NCBI RefSeq assembly: GCF_013402795.1 | Contig: NZ_CP058595.1 | Coordinates: forward strand, 2,265,848-2,329,847 | Reading direction: 5' to 3' | From: Costertonia aggregata | Lineage (GTDB): Bacteria; Bacteroidota; Bacteroidia; Flavobacteriales; Flavobacteriaceae | DNA length: 64,000 nt | Shown here: one piece after another, positions 52,107-61,703 of the stretch | Numbering within the stretch: position 1 is the stretch's first letter | How the letters are laid out: each line of letters starts with the position of its first letter | Program-made: the position numbers and the translations under genes | The notes under the pieces: model-generated | What the model was told of the DNA's origin: nothing | Seen by the model: only the letters and a program-made list of their open reading frames with translations | The model's database searches: none

Positions 52107-53690
52107 TTATTTATCGTTGACCAAGTCCATTAAATCAACATCGTTGCCCAATAAAACTTCGGTCGGGTTAATTCTACCTTTTTGAGGTCCGTTTTCCAAC
52201 TTAAGAACCCCTCGGGGACATACAGCGGAACATATGCCACAACCTACACAGCTAGAACGTACAATGTTTTCACCTTTTTGGGCATAGGCACGTACATCAA
52301 TGCCCATTTCACAGTAAGTAGAACAATTGCCACAGGAAATGCACTGCCCACCATTGGTCGTAATCCTAAACTTCGAGAACAAACGCTGCTGAAATCCCAA
52401 AATAGCGGCCATAGGGCAGCCAAAACGACACCAGACCCTGTTGCCAAAAATAGGGTAAAAACCTGTGCCGATCACCCCGGAAAAGATACTGCCTATCAAA
52501 AAGCTGTATGTTTTGCGCAGCGATTCGGATTTGAATAAAAAGATATTGCCCTCCCCACTAAAAACATGCATCCCAATAAGTACAATGATTATCGTAAAGT
52601 ATCCTATGGCGCCGTATTTTGCATCTTTTTGAAGCTCTTGCCTCTTAAAAATCATTACCCAAGCAAATACAAGTGTTAAAATGGATGCTACACCAATAAG
52701 AAAAGTGCTTTTGGTCAACCAGTATTTACTACTATCGTTACCCAAATACGAATAAATTACCGCTGTGGTCATAAGGGTTACAAAAACTACGACACTGTGA
52801 ACGACCCACCTTTCAACGTTCCAAGCGAATTTTGATTTATCGCTTAATTGACGAAAAGAATCTCCAGCGGTTTCCGCCAAGGCACCACAACCACATACCC
52901 ATGAGCAGTACCATCTTTTCCCATATTTATAGGTCAAAATAGGGGAGATAACGAATATGGAAAGTATACCAAAAATCAACATGGCCAATCCTATATTGCC
53001 ATTTTCAATAAAACCGTTTATGCGATAACGCTCAAAATTGTAATAGTTCAAAGGCCACATGTTTTTTAGGTCATAGTACGGTAAATCCCCATTTAACCTG
53101 GCCATGATCTCGGGAATGATAAAAGCGAAAGCCGTTTGAAAGAACATGACGCTTACCGTGCGGATTTTTTCATACCGGTTGTGCCGATATTTCCACATAA
53201 ATTTTATGCCGAACGCCAATATCGCTACCGTATATAATGTGCCGTATACGAACCATTGGCTGGCAGGGTTGCCGCTCAATAGCTTACTAAGCGGGTCAAA
53301 TAATGCTATGACTCCGGTATTTTCGCCATCTTTCACCAACCCTAGATATTGGGGATAAAAATAAAGTACTACGTAAAATCCTGTGAGTGCAATACCGGCA
53401 ATCCATGCCAGTACCCCTCTGCTCGAGATAGATTTGAACCATACCCCATCATTTTTTATACCTTTTTCCTTGTGGGCGTAAGCTGCCTTTGAAAACCAAA
53501 CTACACCTGCAAAAATGGCTATAAGCGCAATGCTGAGCCACAAACCGCTATTCTCAAAATCTAAGTTGAACAAATTCAATACCAATATTCCCAATCCCGA
53601 CATACCTATCAAAGTGGCTAGTTTTTGACCAGTATTCAATGCTTTTGGGGGTTGCCCTGTAAGTGACATACTTTTATCCATTGTGTTCAT
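52107..53690 (-). CDS. membrane 4Fe-4S protein (NapH/CcoG-like)
   Basis: 527 residues. At least 8 membrane helices (for example 26-45, 50-68, 95-115, 330-350) are followed by two Cys-rich 4Fe-4S motifs: CISCGNCSTYCEMGI and CVGCGICSAVCPRGV. Further conserved Cys are in WVCGCGALAE and RFGCPMAAI, as in NapH/NosR/FixG-type membrane ferredoxins. It should pass electrons across or into the membrane. The adjacent FAD oxidoreductase is 27 bases upstream, suggesting a two-protein electron path. Confidence 0.9.
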   Translation of the reverse strand: MNTMDKSMSLTGQPPKALNTGQKLATLIGMSGLGILVLNLFNLDFENSGLWLSIALIAIFAGVVWFSKAAYAHKEKGIKNDGVWFKSISSRGVLAWIAGIALTGFYVVLYFYPQYLGLVKDGENTGVIALFDPLSKLLSGNPASQWFVYGTLYTVAILAFGIKFMWKYRHNRYEKIRTVSVMFFQTAFAFIIPEIMARLNGDLPYYDLKNMWPLNYYNFERYRINGFIENGNIGLAMLIFGILSIFVISPILTYKYGKRWYCSWVCGCGALAETAGDSFRQLSDKSKFAWNVERWVVHSVVVFVTLMTTAVIYSYLGNDSSKYWLTKSTFLIGVASILTLVFAWVMIFKRQELQKDAKYGAIGYFTIIIVLIGMHVFSGEGNIFLFKSESLRKTYSFLIGSIFSGVIGTGFYPIFGNRVWCRFGCPMAAILGFQQRLFSKFRITTNGGQCISCGNCSTYCEMGIDVRAYAQKGENIVRSSCVGCGICSAVCPRGVLKLENGPQKGRINPTEVLLGNDVDLMDLVNDK

Positions 53691-53717
53691 AATTACTATG
53701 ATATTTAGGTGTTGTGA

Positions 53718-55064
53718 TTAGATTTTTTCAAATATGCGTTTCCAATTTCTCTTTTTGACCCTCAACGATGTGCCAAGTTCAGCATTGTATTTCTGTATGA
53801 TTTCCTGTTCGTACTGTGCGTAGAACTCTGGATCAAAATTGGCATCTTTCAAATGTTCCATGACATAATCGATTTCTCTTTCTTCGGTCAGCCAACGGTC
53901 AAAAATCTCGTGCCGCATTCGAACGCCGAAGGTGTTTATGCCCAAAAATTGTTCGGTATCCTTATTGAAAGCTATTGTGATACATATTTTTTCCGTCGCG
54001 TGTCGCCAGTGAAAATGTTGTTCATATTCTTTCATGCCGCGTTCACCGAAGACCCAACCATAGGTTTGGTATTCCACATCTAAAAATTTGGCAGAATTGA
54101 ACCAGTGCCCGGGATTATATTCCGTGGGATTACCGCACAAGGTTTGGGCCAAGGTCTCGCCCATCATTCTGCCCGTGTACCAAACTGCTTCAATTGGTCT
54201 CCTGTTACCGATAGCTTCATGTTGTTCGGCACAATCCCCTATCGCATAGACGTCCTTTATATTGGTTTCCAACATTCTATTCACTTTAACCCCACGGCCT
54301 AAGGCTATTCCAGAATCCTTGAGAAAATCTACATTGGGGGAAACCCCTGCGGTGAGGCCCACAACATTACATTCAACAGTATCTCCCTTATCGGTCAGTA
54401 CAGCCTTGGCACGACCGTTTTCGTCGGCGATGATCTCAACCAGATTGGTGTCCAATCGTAGATCAATATGGTGTTCTTGAATATGCTCATTGATCATTTG
54501 CGATTCGCCACTAGGCAATACACCGTTCCAAAAACTTTTTTCCCTCACTAAAAAAGTAACCGGGATATCGCGACTGCGGAGCATTTCGGCCATTTCAATC
54601 CCGATTAACCCGCCGCCAACGATTACCGCTCTTTTGCAAATGTTTTTGTTGGGTGCGTTTTTTTCAAGTGAATCCAGATCCTGTTTGGAATAGAGTCCTT
54701 GCACACCGTCCAAATCTTGACCTGGCCATCCGAATTTGTTCGGTTTTGATCCCGTTGCCAAAATGAGCTTATCGTAACTGACGGAATTCCCGTCGGCCAA
54801 AACCAGTTTTTTGTTTTGAGGGTCGACTTTACTGACATACCCTTTCACTAGATTTAATCTGTTCTTTTTCCAAAACCAATTTTCATAGGGTTGGGTATGC
54901 TCAAATTTCATATGCCCCATATATACGTACATTAAAGCGGTACGGGAGAAGAAATAATCGGTCTCGGCAGAGATTAGGGTAATTTTTTTATCGGAAAGTT
55001 TTCGGACATGCCTTGCAGCGGTCACGCCAGCAATTCCGTTACCGATAATAACAATATGTTCCAT
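53718..55064 (-). CDS. NAD(P)/FAD-dependent oxidoreductase
   Basis: 448 residues. Two dinucleotide-binding motifs: FAD at VIIGNGIAGVTAARHVRKL (about 4-22) and NAD(P) at AVIVGGGLIGIEMAEML (about 145-161), plus the second FAD motif DVYAIGDCAEQ. The pattern matches the NADH:rubredoxin/nitrite-reductase-type class, with an extended C-terminal part (about 330-448) containing WFNSAKFLDVEYQTYGWVFG. It probably feeds or takes electrons from the membrane Fe-S protein encoded just downstream. Partner not proven. Confidence 0.9.
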   Translation of the reverse strand: MEHIVIIGNGIAGVTAARHVRKLSDKKITLISAETDYFFSRTALMYVYMGHMKFEHTQPYENWFWKKNRLNLVKGYVSKVDPQNKKLVLADGNSVSYDKLILATGSKPNKFGWPGQDLDGVQGLYSKQDLDSLEKNAPNKNICKRAVIVGGGLIGIEMAEMLRSRDIPVTFLVREKSFWNGVLPSGESQMINEHIQEHHIDLRLDTNLVEIIADENGRAKAVLTDKGDTVECNVVGLTAGVSPNVDFLKDSGIALGRGVKVNRMLETNIKDVYAIGDCAEQHEAIGNRRPIEAVWYTGRMMGETLAQTLCGNPTEYNPGHWFNSAKFLDVEYQTYGWVFGERGMKEYEQHFHWRHATEKICITIAFNKDTEQFLGINTFGVRMRHEIFDRWLTEEREIDYVMEHLKDANFDPEFYAQYEQEIIQKYNAELGTSLRVKKRNWKRIFEKI

Positions 55065-55299
55065 ATGGTTTAGGTTGTTATGCTATTAGGTCGCCCTTAA
55101 ATGTAAGAACTTAATTTGACGATTTAATTTAGAAAGATTTTAAATACAGGTACATCATGTAAGGTCTTAATAGGTTGTCGTACTTGTAAGTTTCTGATTT
55201 TTAAAATCTTAAATAAATCATAAAAGATTATATTTTTTTGTAGGGTTATGAAATTACTTTCGACCTATGCGAGAGTTAAACAAATAAAACCATTTACCT

Positions 55300-56022
55300 A
55301 TGAACCATATAATCACATTAGTATCTGTGCTGTTTCTTTCTTTCACGAGCTACTTACATTCGCAAGAGACTACTACATTCTTTTCAGAGGCAGATACTTT
55401 TTTAAATACTCACGTAAAGAACGGTAGAGTGGATTATAAAGCCATACAAAGTAATCCCAAAGCATTGAATGAATTGTTGGATATGGCAAGGAATATTAAC
55501 GTACCCAAGGATAATGCATCGGAATACCAAGCCTTTTGGATAAACGGTTATAACCTTTTGGTCATAAAGAACATCGTAGAAAATTATCCGTTAAAATCAC
55601 CTTTGGATGTAGCCGGATTCTTCGACAAGACCAAGCAAGACATAGGAGGCAAGCAAATAACCTTGAACGACATCGAGAATAAACTGTTGCGCGGAAACTT
55701 CCCTTCGGAGGCTCGTTTTCATTTTGTACTCGTTTGTGCTGGCCTTGGTTGTCCACCAATTATCAATACGGCATATAAGCCATCAACTTTAGAGGCACAA
55801 TTGCAAAAACAAACCCAGTTGGCATTGAACAATCCATCATTTATACAAGTCAATAAGAATAAGGTGAAGATTTCCCAAATATTCGAGTGGTACAAAGGGG
55901 ATTTCACGCAAGGCGGAAAAAGTTTGGTCGATTATATCAATCAATTCAGAACAGAGCCCTTACCCGAGAACGCAAAGGTGTCCCACTATCCCTATGATTG
56001 GACCTTGAACCAAGTCAAATAA
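55300..56022 (+). CDS. DUF547 family exported protein
   Basis: 240 residues with a signal peptide (about 1-21). DUF547 hallmarks: YQAFWINGYNLLVIKNIVEN, KQITLNDIENKLLRG, RFHFVLVCAGLGCPPI and PYDWTLN at the end. The Cys in CAGLGC and the His suggest a papain-like or transglutaminase-like site. The role is unknown. It starts a plus-strand series after a 235-base gap that holds an AATCTT/AAGATT inverted repeat but no exact TAnnTTTG. Confidence 0.88.
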   Translation: MNHIITLVSVLFLSFTSYLHSQETTTFFSEADTFLNTHVKNGRVDYKAIQSNPKALNELLDMARNINVPKDNASEYQAFWINGYNLLVIKNIVENYPLKSPLDVAGFFDKTKQDIGGKQITLNDIENKLLRGNFPSEARFHFVLVCAGLGCPPIINTAYKPSTLEAQLQKQTQLALNNPSFIQVNKNKVKISQIFEWYKGDFTQGGKSLVDYINQFRTEPLPENAKVSHYPYDWTLNQVK

Positions 56023-56152
56023 AACACCAAAAAAAGGAAAACGGACAATAATACGGACTCATTTCATTTGCCTATTGAAAATAGATTCGCAATCTGAAAA
56101 ACAGATGGGCAACATACAACTACGTCATAAAAACAACTAAATAAACAATAAC

Positions 56153-57073
56153 ATGAAATCAAAACGAAAATATGCAATACTACTGGGCTTGTTTTTCATC
56201 ACTTTGGCCAGCTTTGCCCAAGACGATGAAACCAATGATAATGAGATGAAAGATGAAGAAATCGTACAGGATGAGCCAAAACAAAGTAATATTCAACAAT
56301 ATACCCCTTCCAAACTGATTGGTAAAGGTCAGGTAGATTTGAAATGGTTCAATAACCTGTACACGCAAACAAAAAGTACTTTTTCCGATGGTGAGGAGCC
56401 CAGAGAAACTTTTTTCACCTCCACTTTTGAATTTTACACAGGTGTTGGCAATAACAAAAGGGTGAACTTGGGGCTTATTGCCAGGGTACGTTCTAATGTG
56501 ATTGCCGATAGGGGCGCTTTGGACGTTTTTAGTTTTGATGGTGAAGAAGGTACGGCAAGGTCTGGTTTGACCGCCATTGCACCATCAATTAAGTTCGTAC
56601 CCTTTGCAGCGGTCAGTAATTTTAGTATTCAGAGTTCCATTTTTATTCCTTTGATTGACAATGAAAGCGAAAATGGCGTCTTCTTGGAGCAAAATGGTTT
56701 TGTATGGCAAAATAGGCTGTTCTATGATTATACGTTTCCGGGAGACAAATGGCAATTGTTCTCGGAATTTACCACAGAACTCAATTTGGGCGACAAGGAA
56801 GAAAGTTTTGCCAATAACAGCTTGAACCTTAACCCCGGACTGTTTTTGAGTTATTTTCCCAGTTCCAAATTCACTGTTTTGGTTTTGGCGCAACACTCGC
56901 AGCGTTTGGATTTGGGAAATGATTTCGCACAGGATTTTACGGCCTTGGGCGGCGGTGCCAAATACCAGTTGACCGATGCATTGAATATAGAGGCTTTGTA
57001 TACCAATTTTGTGCGTGGCAACAATACGGGTTTGGGCGAGACTTTTAACATAGGATTACGGGCTATTTTTTAA
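56153..57073 (+). CDS. outer-membrane beta-barrel protein of unknown function
   Basis: 306 residues. Signal peptide (about 1-22, SFAQ), a very acidic stretch (DDETNDNEMKDEEIVQDEPK, about 24-43), then strong alternating aromatic/beta pattern to the C-terminal aromatic residue (FNIGLRAIF), as in Bacteroidota outer-membrane porins. GQVDLKWFNNLYTQTKSTFS and NIEALYTNFVRGNNTGLGET are examples. No substrate can be proposed. It follows DUF547 by 130 bases and precedes the glycosidase. Confidence 0.78.
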   Translation: MKSKRKYAILLGLFFITLASFAQDDETNDNEMKDEEIVQDEPKQSNIQQYTPSKLIGKGQVDLKWFNNLYTQTKSTFSDGEEPRETFFTSTFEFYTGVGNNKRVNLGLIARVRSNVIADRGALDVFSFDGEEGTARSGLTAIAPSIKFVPFAAVSNFSIQSSIFIPLIDNESENGVFLEQNGFVWQNRLFYDYTFPGDKWQLFSEFTTELNLGDKEESFANNSLNLNPGLFLSYFPSSKFTVLVLAQHSQRLDLGNDFAQDFTALGGGAKYQLTDALNIEALYTNFVRGNNTGLGETFNIGLRAIF

Positions 57074-57119
57074 GGATTATTTTCAAATAGATTACTTTTG
57101 GGCCCTTAAACAGTAATGA

Positions 57120-58124
57120 ATGAGGGCTTTAGGTTTTAGTTTGATTTGTTTTTTACAGTTTTCCTGCACAAGTCAGGTACACGAAAAAATAAATGGCGTC
57201 AGTTTTGTGGCTGCTCCCGAGAAGGTGGTGCAAAAACAGATAAACGAGGTGTTAAAGGTACATGCCAACCATGCCGCCATTATGCCCTTTGGTTTTATAC
57301 GGGAAATAAATTCGCCCGAAATCATTTTTGATACCGAAAGGCAGTGGTATGGGGAAACCCGCAAGGGAGCCAAGCAGTACATACAAATGTTACAGCAAAA
57401 TGGTATAAAGGTAATGTTGAAGCCCCAAATATGGATATGGAGGGGGGAGTTTACAGGGACTTTGAAAATGGATTCCGAGGAAGATTGGAAAACACTTGAA
57501 AACGCTTATGACAAATTTATTTTAAACTATGCCGATTTGGCCCAACAAACGAATGTAGCCATTTTGTGTATCGGTACAGAATTGGAGCAGTTTGTAAAGG
57601 CTAGGCCTAACTATTGGAAAAGATTGATTTCAAAAATCCGTAAAATATATAAGGGGAAATTGACTTATGCCGCCAATTGGGACGAATACTCGAGAACCAC
57701 TTTTTGGGACGATCTGGATTATATAGGAATTGACGCCTATTTTCCATTATCCGAATCAAAGACACCTACGGTAGAAGAGTTGAAAACGGGATGGCAACCA
57801 TGGAAAACAAAAATAAGGTCTTTGTCCAAAGCGAAAAACAAACCTGTCATTTTTACTGAATTTGGTTATCGCAGTATGGATTATACGGCCAAAAAACCAT
57901 GGTTGGTAGATCGCAATGAAGAAAAAGTAAACTTAAAAGCACAGGCAAATGCCCAAAAGGCCATTCTTTCAGAATTTTGGGAAGAAGATTGGTTTGCCGG
58001 TGGCTATGTGTGGAAATGGTTCATAGCCCACGAAAAATCAGGCGGTGCCGAGGACAACAGATTTACGCCGCAGAATAAACCTGCGCAGCAAATACTATCG
58101 GGTTTTTACAAACAAAATAAATGA
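57120..58124 (+). CDS. GH113-like beta-mannanase-type lipoprotein
   Basis: 334 residues. Lipobox LQFSC (Cys16), so envelope-anchored. The TIM-barrel core resembles GH113: VMLKPQIWIW, acid/base E154 in LCIGTELEQF, YIGIDAYFPL, nucleophile E247 in VIFTEFGYRS, and WFAGGYVWKWF near the end. GH113 members act on beta-1,4-mannan or related glycans. Mannan as substrate here is inference. The stop overlaps the next lipoprotein start (ATGA). Confidence 0.85.
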   Translation: MRALGFSLICFLQFSCTSQVHEKINGVSFVAAPEKVVQKQINEVLKVHANHAAIMPFGFIREINSPEIIFDTERQWYGETRKGAKQYIQMLQQNGIKVMLKPQIWIWRGEFTGTLKMDSEEDWKTLENAYDKFILNYADLAQQTNVAILCIGTELEQFVKARPNYWKRLISKIRKIYKGKLTYAANWDEYSRTTFWDDLDYIGIDAYFPLSESKTPTVEELKTGWQPWKTKIRSLSKAKNKPVIFTEFGYRSMDYTAKKPWLVDRNEEKVNLKAQANAQKAILSEFWEEDWFAGGYVWKWFIAHEKSGGAEDNRFTPQNKPAQQILSGFYKQNK

Positions 58125-58849
58125 TGTCTAAATTTGCAGGCTTCTTGGCATTATACCTTTTATTTGGTTGTTCTACGGATAAACTCAACGATATAAGCGT
58201 ATCTGAAAGTTCCCTAGCCAATAAAGAAGTAGTTCTGGACAACGTAATCGCATGTGCGGCCAGTAATGAAAATGACGATTTGGTCAGTGTTTTTTTATAC
58301 CCAAGACCTGGTGCTACCAATATTAGGTATTATGAGACTACCGATACCCGATTGGATAAAAACGATTTTGATAACTATACTTTGGTAGATTTTCCCTTGG
58401 TCGACGTTTTCAACGGTTATCTAAAAAAGTTTGAAGTACCCGCAAATAAAGAGAAGTGGGCCATAGTATCTTTTGATGAGGCCGGTTTGACTCATGTATC
58501 TAACCCCATTCGCTTAAAACAGGAAACAAAACCTACGGAGTATTTGCCCCAAAATGTATCGATAAATGCATCGTCCAACATGCCTATTTTTTCTTGGACA
58601 GATGGCACCTATGACGATACGGTCATCTATTTTCAAGTGGTATCCGATCAACTGGGCAATCTCATTTCGGGTACATACACCATCGAAAAAAACTTTCAGT
58701 TCTATAAATTGGACAATGTGGTCTTGAACATTACAAAAAGTACACCCGAGAACTTAAATCGGAATCAACCTTATAAGTTTACGATGTTGGCGGTAAGTGA
58801 GGATAATTGGGTAAATCTCTTTACCGAAGTAGATTTTACCATTGAGTAG
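58121..58849 (+). CDS. lipoprotein of unknown function
   Basis: 242 residues. Lipobox YLLFGC (Cys17). The mature part is beta-rich, with fibronectin-like character (NMPIFSWTDGTYDDTVIYFQ, PYKFTMLAVSEDNWVNLFTE). No family recognised. It overlaps the GH113 stop by 4 bases, so it is co-translated and may be a binding or accessory partner of that enzyme. Two ATGs lie in tandem; the first is used. Confidence 0.8.
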   Translation: MMSKFAGFLALYLLFGCSTDKLNDISVSESSLANKEVVLDNVIACAASNENDDLVSVFLYPRPGATNIRYYETTDTRLDKNDFDNYTLVDFPLVDVFNGYLKKFEVPANKEKWAIVSFDEAGLTHVSNPIRLKQETKPTEYLPQNVSINASSNMPIFSWTDGTYDDTVIYFQVVSDQLGNLISGTYTIEKNFQFYKLDNVVLNITKSTPENLNRNQPYKFTMLAVSEDNWVNLFTEVDFTIE

Positions 58850-58890
58850 GCAAGGTACGGTACCGTGATAGTTTTGTCACAACTAAAGTT

Positions 58891-58898
58891 TATTTTTG
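58891..58898 (+). promoter_or_regulatory. candidate -7 element for the Omp85-like gene
   Basis: TATTTTTG matches TAnnTTTG and lies 14 bases before the ATG at 58913. A TTTG (58873-58876) 14 bases upstream could be the -33 element, slightly close. Confidence 0.4.
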
Positions 58899-58912
58899 CC
58901 ATTTTACGACCC

Positions 58913-60178
58913 ATGCCCGCAAAACCCATTTTAGCGCTCTTATTTCTTTCAGTTTTTTTCTTTGGAAATTCTCAAGAGCGCACAGTGGTAAACCTAAAGG
59001 TTCAAGGTGCGGAAAGGACTAAGCCTGCCTTTATAAAAAAATTGGTGAAACTCAAAGAAGGCATTGCACTGGACTCCCTTGTTATGGATGAGGATATGAT
59101 TCTCCTCAAGCGATTGCCCTCTATCTCACACGCCTATTACCAAGTGTTTTCATCCAATGACGGGCAACATAACGTATTTTATAATATCGAGGAAAATTTT
59201 ACCCTCATACCGTTTGCCAATCTTTTTACTTCATCCAACGATGATTTTGCGTTTAGGGTGGGCTTACAGGAATTTAACCTTTTGGGAAGAAATATTACTT
59301 TAGGAGGTTTTTATCAGTATGATGTATTCAATTCTTTTGGGATTAGCTTGCGGGCACCGTATTTGTTTAATGATAAGATAGGCTTGGCAATCAACTACAA
59401 TAGTTTTTCTACGCTAGAACCGGTTTTTTTCGATAACGCTACTGCCGATTATAAATACAACAACGCTGGTCTGGAAGTATTGGGGCTGTACGAATTCAAT
59501 TTTAGAAATAGGATTGAAGTCGGCGGCAGCCTTTTTACAGAGGACTATGAATATATTTCGGGGGCAACAAGTGATGGCGTTCCGTTGGAATTAAAGGTAG
59601 ATAAGCATTTGTTCAAGCTAATCTATAATTATGACGATGTAAATTATTTTTATCAATACCTATACGGTTTCAAGAGCTCTTTGAATTTACAGTACGTAGG
59701 TAGTTCGGACGTAAGTCTTCCAGAATTCTGGATAGGTTTTAATGATTTTTCCTATTACCGCAGAATAGGAAAAAAAGGAAACTGGGCCAGTAGACTCCGT
59801 TTGGGATTGGCCAGTAATGTAGACTCGCCTTTTGCGCCTTTTACGGTAGATAACAATCTAAACATACGTGGCGTAGGGAACACTATTGATAGGGGTACGG
59901 GCGCCATTGTCTTTAACACCGAGTATCGTCATACTTTAGTTGACAAAGATTGGTTTGTGTTACAGAGCAATGTTTTCGTTGACGGTGGTTCTTGGCGAAA
60001 TCCCGGTGGTGATTTCAGTGATTTTGGTGATACTCAGAATATACGTGTATATCCGGGAGTGGGTTTGCGGTTTATTCACAAACGTATTTTCAACGCAATT
60101 TTTAGGATAGATTATGGGTACGGTATCACAAAAGATGCCGATAGGGGCGTTGTTTTTGGTATAGGACAATATTTTTGA
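58913..60178 (+). CDS. Omp85/BamA-like outer-membrane protein with one POTRA-like segment
   Basis: 421 residues from the ATG at 58913; a GTG start 48 bases upstream would overlap the promoter and precede the signal, so it is rejected. Signal peptide (about 1-20, GNSQ). One POTRA-like region (about 25-95, KVQGAERTKPAFIKKLVKLK) and then a barrel ending GVVFGIGQYF, with the terminal aromatic of Omp85 proteins. Omp85 proteins normally have 2-5 POTRA domains. The role could be insertion of outer-membrane proteins or lipids, or export; unknown. Confidence 0.82.
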   Translation: MPAKPILALLFLSVFFFGNSQERTVVNLKVQGAERTKPAFIKKLVKLKEGIALDSLVMDEDMILLKRLPSISHAYYQVFSSNDGQHNVFYNIEENFTLIPFANLFTSSNDDFAFRVGLQEFNLLGRNITLGGFYQYDVFNSFGISLRAPYLFNDKIGLAINYNSFSTLEPVFFDNATADYKYNNAGLEVLGLYEFNFRNRIEVGGSLFTEDYEYISGATSDGVPLELKVDKHLFKLIYNYDDVNYFYQYLYGFKSSLNLQYVGSSDVSLPEFWIGFNDFSYYRRIGKKGNWASRLRLGLASNVDSPFAPFTVDNNLNIRGVGNTIDRGTGAIVFNTEYRHTLVDKDWFVLQSNVFVDGGSWRNPGGDFSDFGDTQNIRVYPGVGLRFIHKRIFNAIFRIDYGYGITKDADRGVVFGIGQYF

Positions 60179-60228
60179 AACCTGTGTGCACTGCGAAACA
60201 ATGATTTTTCAATTTTGTTTAGTTCGTA

Positions 60229-60236
60229 TACCTTTG
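60229..60236 (+). promoter_or_regulatory. candidate -7 element for the amidase
   Basis: TACCTTTG matches TAnnTTTG and lies 27 bases before the ATG at 60264. The nearest TTTG (60214-60217) is only 11 bases upstream, so the -33 part is weak. Confidence 0.4.
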
Positions 60237-60263
60237 TGGCACGGGTAATGCTATGGTAAAGTG

Positions 60264-61319
60264 ATGAATTTCAGGATTTCTATTTTTCTATTCGGTTTTT
60301 TTCTTTTTCAAGCACCGCTTATGGCACAAGATTCGGTAAAAACGGTTCTTGCCGAAAAAGGTGATGGTATTCTTTCCTTGTTGCGAAAGCAAGGGGTAGA
60401 TCCTTATGATGTTTACGATGACTTTGTAATATTGAATCTGGAAAATCTTCGTGATAGTATTCACTTATATGAAGGACGTACATACAAAATCCCAAATATA
60501 ATTTTGGATACGGTCGCAGTGGTAGATTCCATTCAAAAACAATCCTCTGAAATAAAGGAGATAAAAGGAAAAGACTACACTATTTTTGGCGAGGTACATA
60601 AAACGGTATTGTCAAAAAGCGAGCAGCTCAAAGGTGCCGTTTATTATTTGGTCTCTGGACATGGAGGTCCCGACCCAGGAGCTATGGCCAAATATGCAGG
60701 AACTTCTATCGCCGAAGACGAATATGCCTACGATATAACCCTAAGACTTGCGAAGGAACTGCTCTCCCACGGTGCAGAGGTGTATATAATTATTCAAGAT
60801 CCCGATGACGGTATTCGCGAGGACCGTATTTTAAAAATTGACCATGATGAGGTGGCCCTTGGCGATAAAAAAATACCTTTAAATCAACTGGCTCGGTTAA
60901 AGCAACGTGTGGATATTATCAACGATCTGCACAGAAAAAACAGGGGTAGATACCAACGCCTTATCGTTACACATGTAGATAGCAGAAGTAAAGGGCAGAA
61001 TATTGACGTGTTTTTTTATCATCATGAAAAGAGTAAAAACGGTAAAAAACTAGCGGAGAGCATTCATAAGACCTTTCAAAAAAAGTACAAAAAATACCAG
61101 CCCAACCGTACCTATTCGGGAACGTTCGAAGATAGAACTTCCCTGTATCTAGTGAAAAAAACGCATCCTGCAATGACGTTTATCGAGATTGGGAATATCC
61201 GAAATAAAAAAGACCAAAGAAGAATTTTGGAGCCCGACAATCGCCAAGCACTTGCCAAATGGATCAGTGAAGGGGTTATTTTGGATTTTGAGGGTGGTGA
61301 GATAGGTCCAATTCGTTAA
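60264..61319 (+). CDS. N-acetylmuramoyl-L-alanine amidase (Amidase_3-type)
   Basis: 351 residues from the ATG at 60264 (a GTG three bases earlier would add one residue). Signal peptide (about 1-22, PLMAQ). An LysM-like or linker segment (about 25-110) precedes the zinc amidase domain: YYLVSGHGGPDPGAMAKYAG (His), AEDEYAYDITLRLAKEL (Glu), RLIVTHVDSRSKGQNIDVFF (His) and TFIEIGNIRNKKDQRRIL (catalytic Glu). It would cleave the stem peptide from muramic acid in peptidoglycan. The region before the catalytic domain is longer than in the minimal family. Confidence 0.88.
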   Translation: MNFRISIFLFGFFLFQAPLMAQDSVKTVLAEKGDGILSLLRKQGVDPYDVYDDFVILNLENLRDSIHLYEGRTYKIPNIILDTVAVVDSIQKQSSEIKEIKGKDYTIFGEVHKTVLSKSEQLKGAVYYLVSGHGGPDPGAMAKYAGTSIAEDEYAYDITLRLAKELLSHGAEVYIIIQDPDDGIREDRILKIDHDEVALGDKKIPLNQLARLKQRVDIINDLHRKNRGRYQRLIVTHVDSRSKGQNIDVFFYHHEKSKNGKKLAESIHKTFQKKYKKYQPNRTYSGTFEDRTSLYLVKKTHPAMTFIEIGNIRNKKDQRRILEPDNRQALAKWISEGVILDFEGGEIGPIR

Positions 61320-61358
61320 GGTTTTGTATTTGATGAAAATTTGACCTGCAATATTATA

Positions 61359-61703
61359 TCATCGTTTGGGTTTGGGAACATTACCGATAATTTCGCTATT
61401 ATTTTTGATTAAATCTGCAACTATATTGGCTTGTTCCTCAAAATAATCAAAATCCTCGGGTAGTAGCAGCCAAGTTTTTATGCCGTAGCTTTTTATACTC
61501 CTAAGCCCTTTGACTTGATGATTCAGTTTTTGATGATGCTTCTTTTTGGAAGCTATCCAAATACCGTTATCTTGATGCATGTGTTCTTTTTGGCAAAGGG
61601 CAAAAACTATTTTTTCTCGAATATAATAAGCATCTACACCAAACATTTTCTTATGCCTAAGGGGTAATGGGTACAACATCTCCAAAAAGAATTCATAAGG
61701 CAT
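61359..61703 (-). CDS. small protein, TfoX-N/YjbR-like
   Basis: 114 residues, basic. The segment RHKKMFGVDAYYIREKIVFA resembles the core of TfoX N-terminal domains (KKMFGG...), and LLLPEDFDYFEEQANIVADL is helical at the C-terminus. The match is weak. Function unknown. It directly follows the TIGR04283-type glycosyltransferase stop (no gap), so probably co-transcribed. Confidence 0.7.
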   Translation of the reverse strand: MPYEFFLEMLYPLPLRHKKMFGVDAYYIREKIVFALCQKEHMHQDNGIWIASKKKHHQKLNHQVKGLRSIKSYGIKTWLLLPEDFDYFEEQANIVADLIKNNSEIIGNVPKPKR

